DNA of 64,000 bases from Gerris lacustris (Eukaryota > Arthropoda > Insecta > Hemiptera > Gerridae): contig OX578276.1 in assembly GCA_951217055.1 (NCBI GenBank), forward strand, positions 138,815,582 through 138,879,581. Reading direction: 5' to 3'. Shown in pieces: positions 45,430 to 58,474 of the stretch. The notes beneath the pieces are model-generated. The model searched no databases. It saw only the letters and a program-made list of their open reading frames with translations, and was not told the origin of the DNA. Positions within the stretch are counted from its first letter, which is position 1, and every line of letters begins with the position of its first letter. A program made the translations under genes and the position numbers.

Positions 45430-47646
45430 TCGACGGCTTGGAAGAAGACCGTCACAAAACCGATTTTTTGAGAAAACCTTTTTTTTGTACCAAAACACTC
45501 CTAAGGAGTAGAACTTTTATGTAGAATATTGTCATATTTCTAGTACAAACACAGAACGCCAGAATGAGTGAAATGCCAGTCTGACATTAGAGAGGATTGT
45601 ATTAGTATTATGGTCTAAACTGTAACAAATCAGTGTTCAACTTGGCATCTAAGTGGAAACGTCGCATTTTTTTTTAATAAACTGTCACAAAAGTGTTTCT
45701 TGCAGTCTTCATAATAAGGTAAGAAGACATTTATATCTCATTTTTGTTCAATAACGACACAAATGCTTTTATGACTATTTAACCCATAAAATATTTATTA
45801 AATGAATTGATCAAAACGTCATACGTGCGATATTATGACAATTTTGATCAAAACAATTATTTTTTTATTTTTTTAAAACAATTATTTTTTAAAAAAGTGA
45901 CCCTCTTGCATACAATGTTATCTACATCTATATCATTTTGTAACAATATTATTATTTTATAACAGTTTTCCACTAAAATAAAGCTTTATTTAAATTAATA
46001 AATATAATTTTATAACAATTATTTTTTAGAATTGTCAACCGTAGATTAGTAACCTTTCGTCATTCACGAAATCGTTAACCCTACTACTTATTATCTATGT
46101 GTTCTCCGTCGTATTCCCTATATTTATTTACCAATCGGAGTTTTAACCCTGCAGTGGTCGCGTGGGTGACTAGTGACTATTGTCATTCATGTGTATGTTA
46201 TTTTGATTATAACTTTCTTATCAGCATTGGGGTGGAGTTGAGCACCCTCTAATCTAGTCTATTAATTGGAGGCAGTAGATTGTTCCGTGGGATACCTGGT
46301 CTCCAGGCCTTGTGAAGGTGATGTTATTATCAATTTAAGTTGTTTGGAAGACAAAAGTTTAGCAGCTAGATGGAAATCAACCGAAATAAAAAAGGTTAAA
46401 CTAACATCACCTTATAAACGAAAACTGGACTCAATGGTAAAAAAGGACGCTTTAGTTAAATTAATAAGTAAAAAAAAAAATATTCCTTCATTTTATGAAA
46501 ACATAAAAATTTATAACTTGTTTTATTTGTGTTTGAATTTTAATCATCATAATATTTTTTCTTTCTTTTTTTAACTTTTTATACCTACCTGATATTATGT
46601 TTTATACTATATCTATTTTTTTTAATAAGTAAGAAAAATACAAGCATAGCGTACAATACCTATGCATGATAAACTGCTTATGCATTTGAATGTTTATTGC
46701 AGCAATGATTGTATAATTATTTATCGATTCCTTAATGAAGACTCAAAACTGTTTTTATTTTTTTAAATGTTTTATTTGTGTATCAACTTATTTCAATTTG
46801 ACTGTTTTTACTTTTCATTGTCATGACATTTTATGATCTCATTTTATTTTATTCAATCAATATTTGAATAAATGATAGAAATCAGTATTTATATTTTCCT
46901 ATTTCTATCTTTATTTTTAATGTGTAACAACTTAAAAGATTGTGTGCCATAGAGTCCAAGGTAATTTGGAAAATCTAAATGTCATTAATATATAAATATG
47001 GAAAAGTGATATTATTTTTATGGGCACTAGTATAGACTAAGAACCTAAGTCAATTGATTTTCAGTATTATTATTTTTGTCTTTATTTATTTAAGAAGAAT
47101 TATATGAAACAAAAGAACATTTAAAAATAAGTTACTTGTCTAAATGCAATACCTTGTCACTTACAGTTCCTATTTATTTCAACACTGAATTTACTAACTA
47201 AAGACAAAGACTGAATAGAATCTCGTTTTATTAGACATGTTATATAGTTTATGTATGATTTTGATTTTTGTACTTTTAATTTTAGTATATAAATGATGTT
47301 AATTTGTAAAATGTTTTACCAAATTATTATAAACCCTTATGTACTAATATGCAATTTGCTTACTCTTTTTTATGGAATATCGTCACAAGTACTGATTTTA
47401 ATTGAAAAATTGCCTAAAAATTAAGCACTGAGCTTAATATGTATATGGTATGAGCTTAATATGTATGCTTAAGTAGTAGTATGGCTAGGTTTTCTGAAGT
47501 ATATAGAAGAAGTTATTATAATATAAAGCAAATCCAACAACCATAAGGTCAATAAATTCGACATCAAAAATAGTCACTTTTTTCTTTTGCTTCTCCTGTA
47601 AAATTTGAAAACACGGTTTTGTGACAGTCTTCTTCCAAGCCGTCGA
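45430..47646. mobile_element. 2.2-kb DNA element with 33-bp terminal inverted repeats
   Basis: Arms at 45,430-45,462 and 47,614-47,646 are complementary over 33 bases with a single mismatch; each begins TCGACGGCTTGGAAGAAGAC. No clear target duplication is visible. The inside is AT-rich and holds one notable frame at 46,266-46,574. Length and ends suit a cut-and-paste DNA transposon that has lost most of its transposase. The superfamily is not assigned. Confidence 0.65.
46266..46574 (+). CDS. Short frame inside the 2.2-kb element, possible transposase C-terminus
   Basis: 102 codons. The first two thirds (CLEDKSLAARWKSTEIKKV, then KKDALVKLISKKKNIPSFYE) have a protein-like, charged composition and end in K-x-x-L-V/I-x-L...IP-x-F-Y, similar in style to the tails of some insect DNA-transposon proteins. 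The last third is low-complexity, from AT-rich DNA. No catalytic residues can be placed. It may be a 3' exon or decay product. Confidence 0.25.
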   Translation: MEAVDCSVGYLVSRPCEGDVIINLSCLEDKSLAARWKSTEIKKVKLTSPYKRKLDSMVKKDALVKLISKKKNIPSFYENIKIYNLFYLCLNFNHHNIFSFFF

Positions 47647-47829
47647 TATGCAGAAAATACATTTTATGGGTTGAAACTACACTTTTATAAAGAGAAAACT
47701 ATTAACAACTCATTATTAAATCATCTTCTGAACATATGTTCAGAATATTTACAGTGACTTGTGATGTGACATGAGATGAGAAGTTATTCATCGATAGTAT
47801 TCATAATATTTAATAACTTGATATTTTTA
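47647..47829. repeat. Repeat shared with 28.86 kb
   Basis: ATACATTTTATGGGTTGAAA and the following CATTATTAAATC text match 28,865-28,978. Here it abuts the right inverted repeat of the 2.2-kb element. Confidence 0.5.
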
Positions 47830-50325
47830 TTTTTTAATTTTTTTAATTACATATGTTAGTTGTTAAATAAGTCACGCGGCCACTGCCTCTTTAGGCGTCG
47901 AGGAGGGTTTTGTGGAATGGATGGAGATAATAGGTTTTGGACTAAAGGATTAGAATGGTGGGATATGGAGTCATGGAAGCTTTTGTATCGGGAGGAGGCT
48001 AGGTCACGAATAAATGGGACTTTATGGTCTCTGTGGAGGATAAGGTTGGAGATATAGAAAGGAGCATTGGTTATTCTTCTTAGGATTTTTAGATTGGATG
48101 GTTTGGATACGATAGGAGTTGGAACGCTTGGTGCAACCCCAAAGTTCAATGCCGTATGACCATATGGGCTTAATTATAGTGTTATAAATGAGTAATTTGA
48201 TATGCATGTGAGTTTCGATGTATGGTGTAGGAGTCTGTATAAAAGTTTGTAACGTCTGTTGTTGCAGTCTTGTCGTTTGAGTTTTGTGTGGTGTGCCCAT
48301 GTTAGACGCCGATCCAGGTGTAACCCGAGGTAGCGGACAGTGCTAGAGTGAGAAATAGGAGTTTGGTTTAGGAATACAGGTTCGCAGTTGCAGTGTCTTA
48401 AACTGAATGATACATGGATACTTTTACTCTCGTTAATTTTAATCCTCCATTTGTTTAGCCATGTTTCTAGGAGTGAGAGATGTTGTACATGGTCGGAAGC
48501 AGTTCTGGATGATTTGTGAGAGGTGAAGTGAGTGATAGGTGAAGGGAAGGATGTCCTTGAGTTTCCAAAGTAAGCCGGAGTGCCAAACTCTATCAAAAGC
48601 CTGAGCTTCATCCAGGAAGACAGCCGAACAGCACTTTTTCTGTTCAAGGGAGGAGGAAATTATGTCAACAACTCTGTGGCATTGTTGAACTGTTTAGTGG
48701 AGGGAACGGAAGCCTAATTGATGATTTGGGATAATTTTTAAGGATGTAATAATAGGATAGATTCTTCGAAGGATGAGTTTTTCTAAAAAATTTCCCATTA
48801 AGGGAAGAAGGCTAATAGGACGTAGGTAAATGGATAGGTTTGAAAGGTTTGTGTATCATTATAATTTTAACGAATTTCCATAAGGTAGGACAATGAGTTG
48901 TGCGAAGGACTGAATTGTATATATATTTTAGGTACAGAATTCCTTTTTTGGATAGATGGTTAAGGATATGGGAGGCAATAAGGCCATAGCCGGGGGCTTT
49001 ATTTCTTGGAAGGCGTTTTATAATATGCAAAACGTCGGATGGGTTAAAGGCATTCGGAGGAGGAGAAGGTTGAAGTGGTATGGTAAGGTCATTACTAATC
49101 TGAGCGGAATGGCCTTGGTCATAAATATCTGGATTTGGGGCCAATTGTTGGGAATTGAAATGGGCAAAGATTGCTGCTTTATCAGCAACACTCTATGCCC
49201 AGGATTGGTCTGGTTTTTGGATAGGAGAAGGGACAGTTTTATGATTTAGGATTATATGGGTAGCTTGCCAAAGGGATTTGTCTTCTGCAGTCAGGTTATT
49301 TGTAAAGTCAGAAAACTGTTCTGTTCTGTATATTGTCAACGCTGCAGTTAGTTGACTAGTAAGTCTGTTGAAGGTCAGTTTGTCAGTTGGGAGTCGTGTC
49401 CGTTACCATTTAGCCCTATCTTGTCGTTTCTCGCCTATTAAGGTCCGTATAGTCAAAGGTAGTTGTACGTTAGTTGTCTTATATTGTTTGTAAGGAGTAG
49501 TAGAGTCCCACACGCACGTCTGTATCGTCGCAGTCAAAGGCTGTACAGCTATGTCAATTTCTTGCGGAGTTTTTAAAGGTGTTTGAAGCTCAAGTCTATT
49601 ATCTAGTAGGTCTTTAAAAATAGTCCAGTCAACATGTCCGTTGATTATTGTTGGTTTTCTAGGAAAGGGAGGAGGACGAAGGTCAAGGATAAGAAGGACA
49701 GCACTGTGGTCTGAGGAAAGGTTATGAAGGTTTATAAGAGTAGGGTGGAGATGGGTGATTGGGGAGGTTACAATATAACCTAGAATATCAGGTAGTTAGT
49801 TTATTTGGATCAGTAGGCCAGTAGGTAAAATCAGGAGGTGAATGAATTTGGTATCTAGAGGAAAGAATAACTGGAAGGAGGGAATTGATGCCACGAGGAT
49901 TACTAGTTCTACACCCCCACTGTGGGGGTTTAGCGTTATAGTCCCCACCGGCTATAAACCTAGGGCAAAGGACCGGAATAAGGAAGCAAGATCTTGATGG
50001 GTAACAGGTTTACTGGGAGGACAATAAACAGAGGAAATTGTGAAATCTTGTGGGGAGGAATTTAGGGTAATAGAAGTGGACTGGATTGATTCGGTAGGAT
50101 TTGAAGGATGTAGAAAGTGGGAAAGGGAATTTGTAATTAGGATCCCACTACCCCCTTGTGCAGTGTTATTTGGATGGTCAGTTCTGTACGTTATGTAGTC
50201 TCGTATGTGAAAGTGTGAGCGTGTTGTGAAGTGTGTTTCATTTATTAGGGCAAGGTCGATCCTTTTATCATGAAGAAGCAAATCGAGCTCTTTAATTAAT
50301 AATGATTTATAAATACACAATAATG
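47830..50325 (-). pseudogene. Jockey-like LINE ORF2 (endonuclease and RT), degenerate
   Basis: One minus-strand ORF2 pseudogene. The endonuclease part at 50,320-49,952 has DLALINETHF and GGSGILITNSLSHFLHP with QDFTISSVYCPPSKP. A linker follows (HVDWTIFKDLLDNRLELQTP, and further NHKTVPSPIQKPDQSWA near 49,200). RT begins at 49,144-48,812 (IIKRLPRNKAPGYGLIASH, then YLKYIYNSVLRTTHCPTLWK), continues with RPISLLPLMGNFLEKLI and AVFLDEAQAFDRVWHSGLLW. It then jumps to ASDHVQHLSLLETWLNKW, so the segment with the catalytic FADD is deleted near 48,520. The thumb (STVRYLGLHLDRRLTWAHH) and tail follow to 47,856. RNase H is absent, as in Jockey-type elements. The 5' end and ORF1 are missing. Confidence 0.8.
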
Positions 50326-50589
50326 TTTAAAATAGGTATGTGTTGAATATTGAGAAAGTAGACAATCATGATGAGTTCACAGTTAAAGAGTATGATTGTA
50401 ATAGAGAGTCGAGAAGTAGGGGAGCCATCCAGCATTGTTACTATTCCACCCACTCACTACCAGCGCCAGACGTCTGCTTTTCAACAATTTTAAAATGTAT
50501 CACTTCACTACGCAAAAACTTCAGCCTGTATCAAATTGAAATTTTATGAATATGAAGTTTTATTAAAATCGTTACTATAGAATGTAGGA

Positions 50590-50935
50590 TGTCGGTAAAA
50601 ACATTGTTTTCTCTATTTTAAACGTTTTGGTCCGCTTAAATGGTTTTAGCGATCTTTAACACTTCACAGTAGTGACGATGTTGGTATTACTAAATAATTG
50701 TATTATTCCCGTTTTAAAATTCCAATTTTACATTTGCGCGAAAACGCTTGGGCGGATAACGTTGTCCAACAATCTCATCCTGGGCATTGGTAAAATGAAC
50801 ATGTGTACCAAATTTCAACTAAATCGGCCAAATTTTACTCAAGTCATCGTCGGATTCCCGTTCGTTTTTTTTCGGATTCACTCTTGGACACCCGGCGCTG
50901 TAACGTGAGATAAGGAACTTCGTTCCAAAAGCAAT
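50590..50935 (+). mobile_element. TAGACTGCC-family repeat, second subfamily, internal fragment
   Basis: Matches 10,918-11,497 from the GATCTTTAACACTTCA block through GGCGGATAACGTTGTCCAAC to TTTACTCAAGTCATCGTCG, then diverges. GGACACCCGGCGCTG and GGAACTTCGTTCC follow, a scrap of the 23.7-kb repeat. Confidence 0.6.
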
Positions 50936-51154
50936 TTTTAAAAGATACTTTAAACATTAATGTAATAAGAACAGTGGTTTCTATCAGTGGTTCATTTTAA
51001 CCAATATGCTCATAACAATTAAGAACATTGATCTTCAACATACACCTTGAAACTTACTAACATATAAATAAACCATTTTGTAGATTTTTTTTATATACTT
51101 TAATTCTTTTACTTTTTATTTGAGTTTATTTCTTGTTAGTAAGTTTAACGCTTA

Positions 51155-51240
51155 GTGTTTGTTTATAGGCACTGATGATGGCTTTATAAAAGCTGAAAGC
51201 TGCTTTGATAAATAAACAATTCACAGCTAACAACAACAGC
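51155..51240 (+). ncRNA. Possible hammerhead-type ribozyme motif (Penelope-like remnant)
   Basis: The order CTGATGA (about 51,172-51,178), then GGCTTT-ATA-AAAGCT, then GAAA matches the conserved hammerhead core with a six-pair stem II and a 3-base loop. One unpaired T lies between CTGATGA and the stem. Similar motifs followed by AATAAA-like text are known from Penelope-like retroelement ends. Stems I and III are weak here, so activity is doubtful. No Penelope coding region is found nearby. Confidence 0.25.
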
Positions 51241-52060
51241 TTTGATGATAACATTATTTTACGTGGAGAGACAGTTTCATTGTATTCATAAGTATCTCAC
51301 TTTTAATTTAGAACTGACTAGTAAAGCACACGTAATAAATAAATTTGAATAAATCATTTATTAAATTTAACAGATAACGAAGCAAAATTAAGATTTCTGT
51401 TTTAGTTTGGTCATAATTATTTGAGTTAAAACTGTGGGTAAATTTGGTTCTACTTATTGTTAAATCTAAGTTTCTATTCCTCGGTTGTTCTCAGACCTTG
51501 GCGGCTATCTGAAATAGACGTAAATATTAACATTAAGGCCTGCGGTTCCAACAACTTCCACTATAACAGACCAACTTTTATCATAAGCCCCGCTCTGTTA
51601 CTTATAATTTCCTTTATTACCTCTAATTTTCCTTTCTTAAGTACTATTTTGACAATTTTTTATGTTTATAATGCTACTTCAACTAAATTGAGTAATTTAA
51701 TTAAAAAACTACTTGAAATGATATTGACTTGCTATATAAATTTGAACTAAAACTAGTGTTATGGAAATAAATGGCACTATAATCGAATGCAAAAATGGTT
51801 TTTTCCTTATGAGATCAGAAAAAACTATTTATACCAAATTCAATTTTAACATTTTTCTTTGTAAGCTTCGTTGTGAGTAAATCATAATAACATTATTAAA
51901 TTTATTATGAAAATTGCGTTATAAAGAAATTTTTATAAATTTCAACTTAAAATCTAAAAATGATACCTTTGATATTTTTAATAACATTTTTTTCTTGAGG
52001 ATAATGCATATAAAACAAGCACCATATTATAGACTTTTGTTGTTCAATTAGGTGGCCTCT
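51241..52060. other. AT-rich DNA without a supported feature
   Basis: The 97-codon frame at 51,457-51,750 has no recognised domain. Confidence 0.35.
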
Positions 52061-52063
52061 TTA

Positions 52064-52499
52064 AGGTGGGTTCTTACATACTGTCCGGGCTGTTCCGATC
52101 CGATCACGCTCAGATCTCGGTCCAACCCATTCTCACAGTCCAGTCAAACCTCTGTCACAAGTAAAACAAAACATAAAAAAAGCAAAATTCTGTGGCCGTA
52201 AAAATAAAGGGAGATTAACGAACAGAGGGTTGACTAAAGGTGGATTGACTGTAGGCCCTTCACACAATCGGTCCGGTTACCGATCTGGATCGCTCGAATA
52301 GCAACCCGAACCGGAGCGGACCATGACCTGAAGGTGACCGGATCGAGAGCAGTGAAGTGAATTATCCCATTAGAAACTTAGAGGGGGGTCCTGTTCGGAC
52401 CGGATCACACCGAGACCAGACCGGACCAAGACCAGACCTGACCGAGACCAGACCGGACCTAGACCTAACCGTAACGAGACCATAGGTGTGAATCCACCT
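52064..52499. mobile_element. PIF/Harbinger-type MITE (AGGTGG ends)
   Basis: Ends AGGTGGGTTCTTACA at 52,064 and the complement of AGGTGGATTCACACC ending at 52,499, flanked by TTA at 52,061-52,063 and 52,500-52,502. The right part carries tandem CCGGACCNNGACCAGAC-like words and the left part CGATCCGATCACGCTCAGA. A 5' fragment of a second copy lies at 54,244. Confidence 0.65.
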
Positions 52500-52502
52500 T
52501 TA

Positions 52503-54086
<1,584 letters not shown>

Positions 54087-54243
54087 AACCTACAATTTTA
54101 TTGATTACTTTTTCAAAAGTGAATCATTAATGCAAAAAAGTTTTCATTTTATTACATTTATATCCTAACCTGGTATTACCAAAAGAAGAAAAAATAAATC
54201 TATAATTAAGATTATATTCAAATTATTTGACTTTTTATACTAA

Positions 54244-54345
54244 AGGTGGATTCACACCTACGGTCACTGTCAAGTCTGGTCTCGGTCCGATCACTCTCAG
54301 GTCTAGGTCAAACCCTTTCTTACTGTCCACTCAAACCCGTGTCAG
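54244..54345 (+). mobile_element. Fragment of the AGGTGG-ended MITE
   Basis: Starts AAGGTGGATTCACACC after TAA and follows the 52,064 element through CGGTCCGATCACTCTCAG to AACCC...GTCAGTCAA. The right end is not found. Confidence 0.55.
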
Positions 54346-54990
54346 TCAAAGGGAGTATCTTCTTTCGCCAACACTAAAATGTTATATGACCAGCTCCAAT
54401 ACATCTTAAAATTAACCTTGTGTAAGATAGCGCTACTTTTAAAGGAGGAGGAAGAAGTTAGGCTTCTGCCCCAAAGACGTTTTGGGTTCATTATATATAT
54501 TTATCGTGAAGAAAAGAAAGGGAATTTGCAAAATTGGATCTGCAACTGGTGGACGATGAAACTAAATTTCACCAGCACCGTATGTCACATCATTATTTTA
54601 TTAAATTATTAGACTTAATAAAAGATATATATTACAAAAATGGATACCTAAGAATAAGGTAAGAAAGTAACTCCTAATGAATAAGTAAGAAAGAGGTAAC
54701 TCCTTTTTAGAATGTCTAAGGTGATACAAAAAATTTGATCCGGAGATATGTAAAAGTTTGCATCTAAAAGGTCACCATCTGGAATAAAGATGAGGGTAGT
54801 GAAAATATTTCTTAGATACCACCTAAGGCCTTAAAGGAATCTCCTTAAAAATTGCACATGACCATAGGCCCATTCATTTATTTACCATAGCCCATATGAA
54901 TTTTTATTTTTCCACTTTTCCTGAGAGCTAGGGGGGCCAACCCCCCCCCCCCCCCCCCCCCCCGAGATAATGCGATGACTGAGCCCATAG
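54346..54990. other. Unassigned DNA
   Basis: A C run of about 23 lies at 54,941-54,963. The short frame at 54,379-54,612 is unassigned. Confidence 0.35.
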
Positions 54991-54994
54991 TATT

Positions 54995-55600
54995 TTGATT
55001 TTATTGAAGCGAGCGTAAGCGAGCTTTCTACATTTAATAAAATATGCATCTTCTCTGTCAGTCTGTCTGTCTGTCTGTCAGTAACGTTTACGTGTTCGAC
55101 GATAACTTGAGTAAAACTTAAGCGAATTTGTTGAAATTTGGTGTATACATGTTCCTTTTAAATGTTGGACAGCGTTATCCGTCCACGAGTTCACTCGTAA
55201 CGCTCGCAATAAAGTAAAATTGGAATTTCAGGATGGATAAAGATTCTATGATCACCAATTAATAAGACAACATTTTTTTGAAATAAAATATTTTAGTAAA
55301 ACCAACAGCGACACCGCTATGAAGTGATAAAGATTGTTAAAACTAATAAAGCGGACCTAAACGTTTAAAATAGAGAAAAAAACGTTTTTACCGATATCTT
55401 ACCTTCTAGAGTAATGATTTTAATAAAACTTAATATACATCGTATAATGTAGAATTGAAACAGGCTTGTAAAATGTCAACTTGATAGAACCAGTAGTTCT
55501 TCAGTGACAGAATTTTTGAATTGGAAGACATTCAAATCCTTTGTCTTCAGAATCATCATAATTCTTCAGATGCCTTCGGTAATCCCGGGAACAAAACATT
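54995..55600 (-). mobile_element. TAGACTGCC-family relative, minus strand, diverged
   Basis: Shares with the second subfamily the CTGTCTGTCTGT tract, CGATAACTTGAGTAAA, GTTATCCGTCCA and AAAACCAACAGCGACACCGC blocks (55,060-55,330). Its flanks differ: GCGAGCGTAAGCGAGC at 55,009-55,024 is one of the window's quasi-palindromic islets. The end near 55,570-55,595 looks like a decayed terminal hairpin in opposite placement, so two copies may be joined here. Confidence 0.5.
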
Positions 55601-55765
55601 GGGATTATAATTTATTAAAAAATTAGTACAATTTCGAGTTGTAGTGTTGAATTCTTGAGCGTCAAAAATAAATTAATAGTAGGAATTACTTTTGTTAAGT
55701 TAAGTTGAGTTCTTCTAAAGTAAATTTATTGGAAAGTCACATAACAAGATTACTCTGACAATGTA

Positions 55766-56217
55766 CAGGGTGGTCCAAAAGCCTCTTCCTCCCCTCTTAA
55801 CTTTTGAACGGTTTGAGATAAATTAATGAAACTTAGGGGATCTGTACCATGTAAAGGGAAGTTTGTTTCATGCAATCGGGCATTAGGGGCAACCACCCAT
55901 TTTGCCCACAGGCCAACTAACTTCAAAATTTCACACTGGAGTGTATATTTTTGATAGAATATTTGGATTCTACCGCAAAAATAAAAACATTTTACTTGAA
56001 ACATAATTTCTATCTCCAATATTTTGCCCCCTATAGAGGGGCAAAGATATAAAAATGGTAGATTTCAGCGCCTGGGGGCAAAATGATGATTGCCCCTAGT
56101 ACGCGAGTGGATGAAGATCACTTCTCTTTACATGGTACAGATTCCGCAAGTTTCATTAATTTATCTCAAACCGTTCAAATGTTAAGAGGGGGGGGGGGGG
56201 ACTTTAGGACCACCCTC
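55766..56217. mobile_element. mariner-type MITE with long inverted arms
   Basis: A 452-bp element with ends CAGGGTGGTCC and complement, flanked by TA (55,764-55,765 and 56,218-56,219). The arms are complementary over about 100 bases; both include the AACGGTTTGAGATAAATTAA block and CTGTACCATGTAAAG. The TA target and CAGGGTGG end fit Tc1/mariner-derived short elements. It has no transposase. Confidence 0.75.
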
Positions 56218-56699
56218 TACATTTAAAATAAATTCCCTTTTACTTTTTTTTTTTTTTTTTTTTTTTAAGAATATTTTTAATTGATGGCTAATAGTAATTT
56301 ATTCGTTAACCTTACCCAAAATTGTAGCTATGCATTTACATATAAGGGTGAATGGCACAGGCCTGAAGTTGAAGAACTGATTGGCCACGTCAGGTTTTCA
56401 TGTGATCAACATTTAATCTTCTGTTGAGTCATTAAAAAGTAGTTTTTATTTCATCGTTAAAGCCATGAATCTTTCTTCAATATGTTTTTGTTCGTTCATC
56501 GCTGTGCAGTCCACTACTTTGCAGAGCTTAAACCCTCCAGTCTAAGCCGAACAGTGAAATCTTATCATACGCTAAGTATAGGGACTACTCTGCGACCGGT
56601 CAAATGGTTTTACCAACACATTTCTTTTACAAAGAGTCTTGAGAGGTTCATTTGAATAAGCTTAAGCTTTGGTGTAACCTGCAGCTTGGGGGTTGTCTA

Positions 56700-57015
56700 C
56701 CATTTGCAAGACCTCGGCACATAACTGAAATTGAAGCTCCTAAGTCTACTCAATGGCCTTGAATTTTAACTTTTAATTTAAACTTAATCAGTTCTTCTGG
56801 CCACTATTTGCTACTGATTCCGTTAACGAGCTGATCTGTAACCCTCTCCTCTAGTGTTTTGTCTAACTGAGGTCGCCCTGCAAGCTTTCTTAATTCGTTT
56901 AAAAATTGTTTTACAGTCTCTTGTGGACTACGAAAGGTTTGACAGAACTCTCTGAGCTCCACCAAAACATCAACTATTTTCCCATAAAAAATATGTTGTG
57001 CTTCTAACACCTTTT
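56700..57015 (-). pseudogene. Gypsy-type gag fragment
   Basis: The minus frame 57,010-56,804 reads ELREFCQTFRSPQETVKQFL, then RPQLDKTLEERVTDQLVNGI. It matches the helical C-terminal capsid region of Ty3/Gypsy gag (compare VEPFIQDLNKLA...ELVRDRIVVGI of the 34.7-kb element). No LTR, protease or pol is near, and the start and end of the homology are not clear. Confidence 0.55.
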
Positions 57016-57447
57016 TAAATCCAACTTCTCTAATATTAGTAGGTCGGAAGAAAACTGTAAAAACCTGTTAGCCAATTTTGGCTAGCAGTAGGTTTCATCT
57101 ATCATCTTGTGTCTCAATTTTGTACAGATCTAATTTTAGCTCAAAATGCTGTTAATAATATTCCCATTCCTTATAGGAAGGGCAAAAACAAGGGGAAATT
57201 AAATTACTTTTTTGGCTATTTTCTTCATATGTCTGAAGAATCATTTTTAGATGTACGCTATCTTCTTAAAACCTGTCCTCATCGCCAATGAAATAGCTCG
57301 TCGTTAAGTGTATCTAAGTACATTTTTATACGACATGAAAGTCAACATTGACATTATAAAACAAAACGTAATAATATAAAAACAGTAATAACAAATTAAT
57401 TACCATGAAGAAGTGGGAAATAAAGATTTATTAAAGGGTTGCTTATC

Positions 57448-57508
57448 AAAATTAAATTCCTTATTGAAGAGGAGGTGTACCTCCCTCTTCAATAAGGAAT
57501 TTAATTTT
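57448..57508. repeat. Near-perfect palindrome 1
   Basis: 24-base arms (57,448-57,471 and 57,485-57,508) are complementary, with a centre GAGGTGTACCTC that is itself self-complementary apart from the two middle bases. One extra C breaks full symmetry. It would fold as a long hairpin or cruciform. Confidence 0.9.
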
Positions 57509-57542
57509 AATATCTCTTCGTTTTATAAAACGAAGAGATATT
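57509..57542. repeat. Perfect 34-bp palindrome 2
   Basis: AATATCTCTTCGTTTTA followed with no spacer by its exact complement. It abuts palindrome 1. Confidence 0.95.
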
Positions 57543-58240
57543 GTCGTTAGCTGCCTCGGAGTTTCATAACACCACGGAAAAGTCTGTAAAAGGTAAGGAA
57601 GAAATTAGCAATCGAACCCCTTCTCAGGGCTTCAAACTTATTAGCTCTAAAGGAAGAGGAAGCGCATGTACCTTTTGTAAATTTGCATCTTAGAGTTGAA
57701 TTTCCAGAAGCTATGAAGTTGCCTATAGAAACAAGAAGAAGGAAAATGACGTCACCTGGGGTTTGTTTTATAAGCTTGCATCTTTCATATAGGGGTCAGA
57801 AATGTCGAGTGGACATGTCATGTGAGTGATGTCAGCGCAGTCATTTTGCCACAAAAAGTTTTTTTTTTTTCAAACTGCAGTTGTGTGTCTGAAAAAATAC
57901 GGGGACCAAAAGATACGAGCGGAGGTCTACCCAGAATTTCAACGGTCATATATAACGTAATCAGTTGTGGAGACAATGATTTATGTGCCATTAGAAGAAG
58001 AGGAAATATTACATGGATGGTTTAGCGAAAAGATAAGTGAAGTTAAGCATCATGGTAATTTATACCTCCTCGCAGAATTAGACTTCCTTAGAACATTTGT
58101 TTAGAAATATCAGCGGTTTCGTCAGGAACGGCTGATGTCCAACTATCTCAACTCAGAATAGAGATTAGTGATTTAAAGACGGGACCTATTGACGTTTGAT
58201 TAGGCACCGACGACGTAGCAGATAAACTTCTCATCGAATT
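57543..58240. other. Unassigned DNA
   Basis: The frame at 57,822-58,025 is unassigned. Nothing else is recognised. Confidence 0.35.
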
Positions 58241-58244
58241 AAAG

Positions 58245-58315
58245 GATTTTGCAATCTTTATCACTTCTTAGAGGTATCGCTATTGGTTTTACTAAAAATT
58301 AAATATGCATTTTTT
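58245..58315 (+). mobile_element. TAGACTGCC-family scrap, second subfamily
   Basis: GCAATCTTTATCACTTCTTA and ATCGCTATTGGTTTTACTAA match the CACTTCATAGCGGTGTCGC / GGTTTTACTAAA block. Only about 65 bases remain. Confidence 0.5.
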
Positions 58316-58474
58316 ATTAGCTCGCTTCAACTAGGCATCGCGTGGCTCTATAATTGAAGTTAGCGTATTGCGATAAATATTGAATATTAATCACGATGAG
58401 TGTCGTGGTTAATAAGAAGGAAAATAATAAGAAGTAGAGGAGGGTTGTAGAGAGGGGGAACCGGGTCCTCCTAA

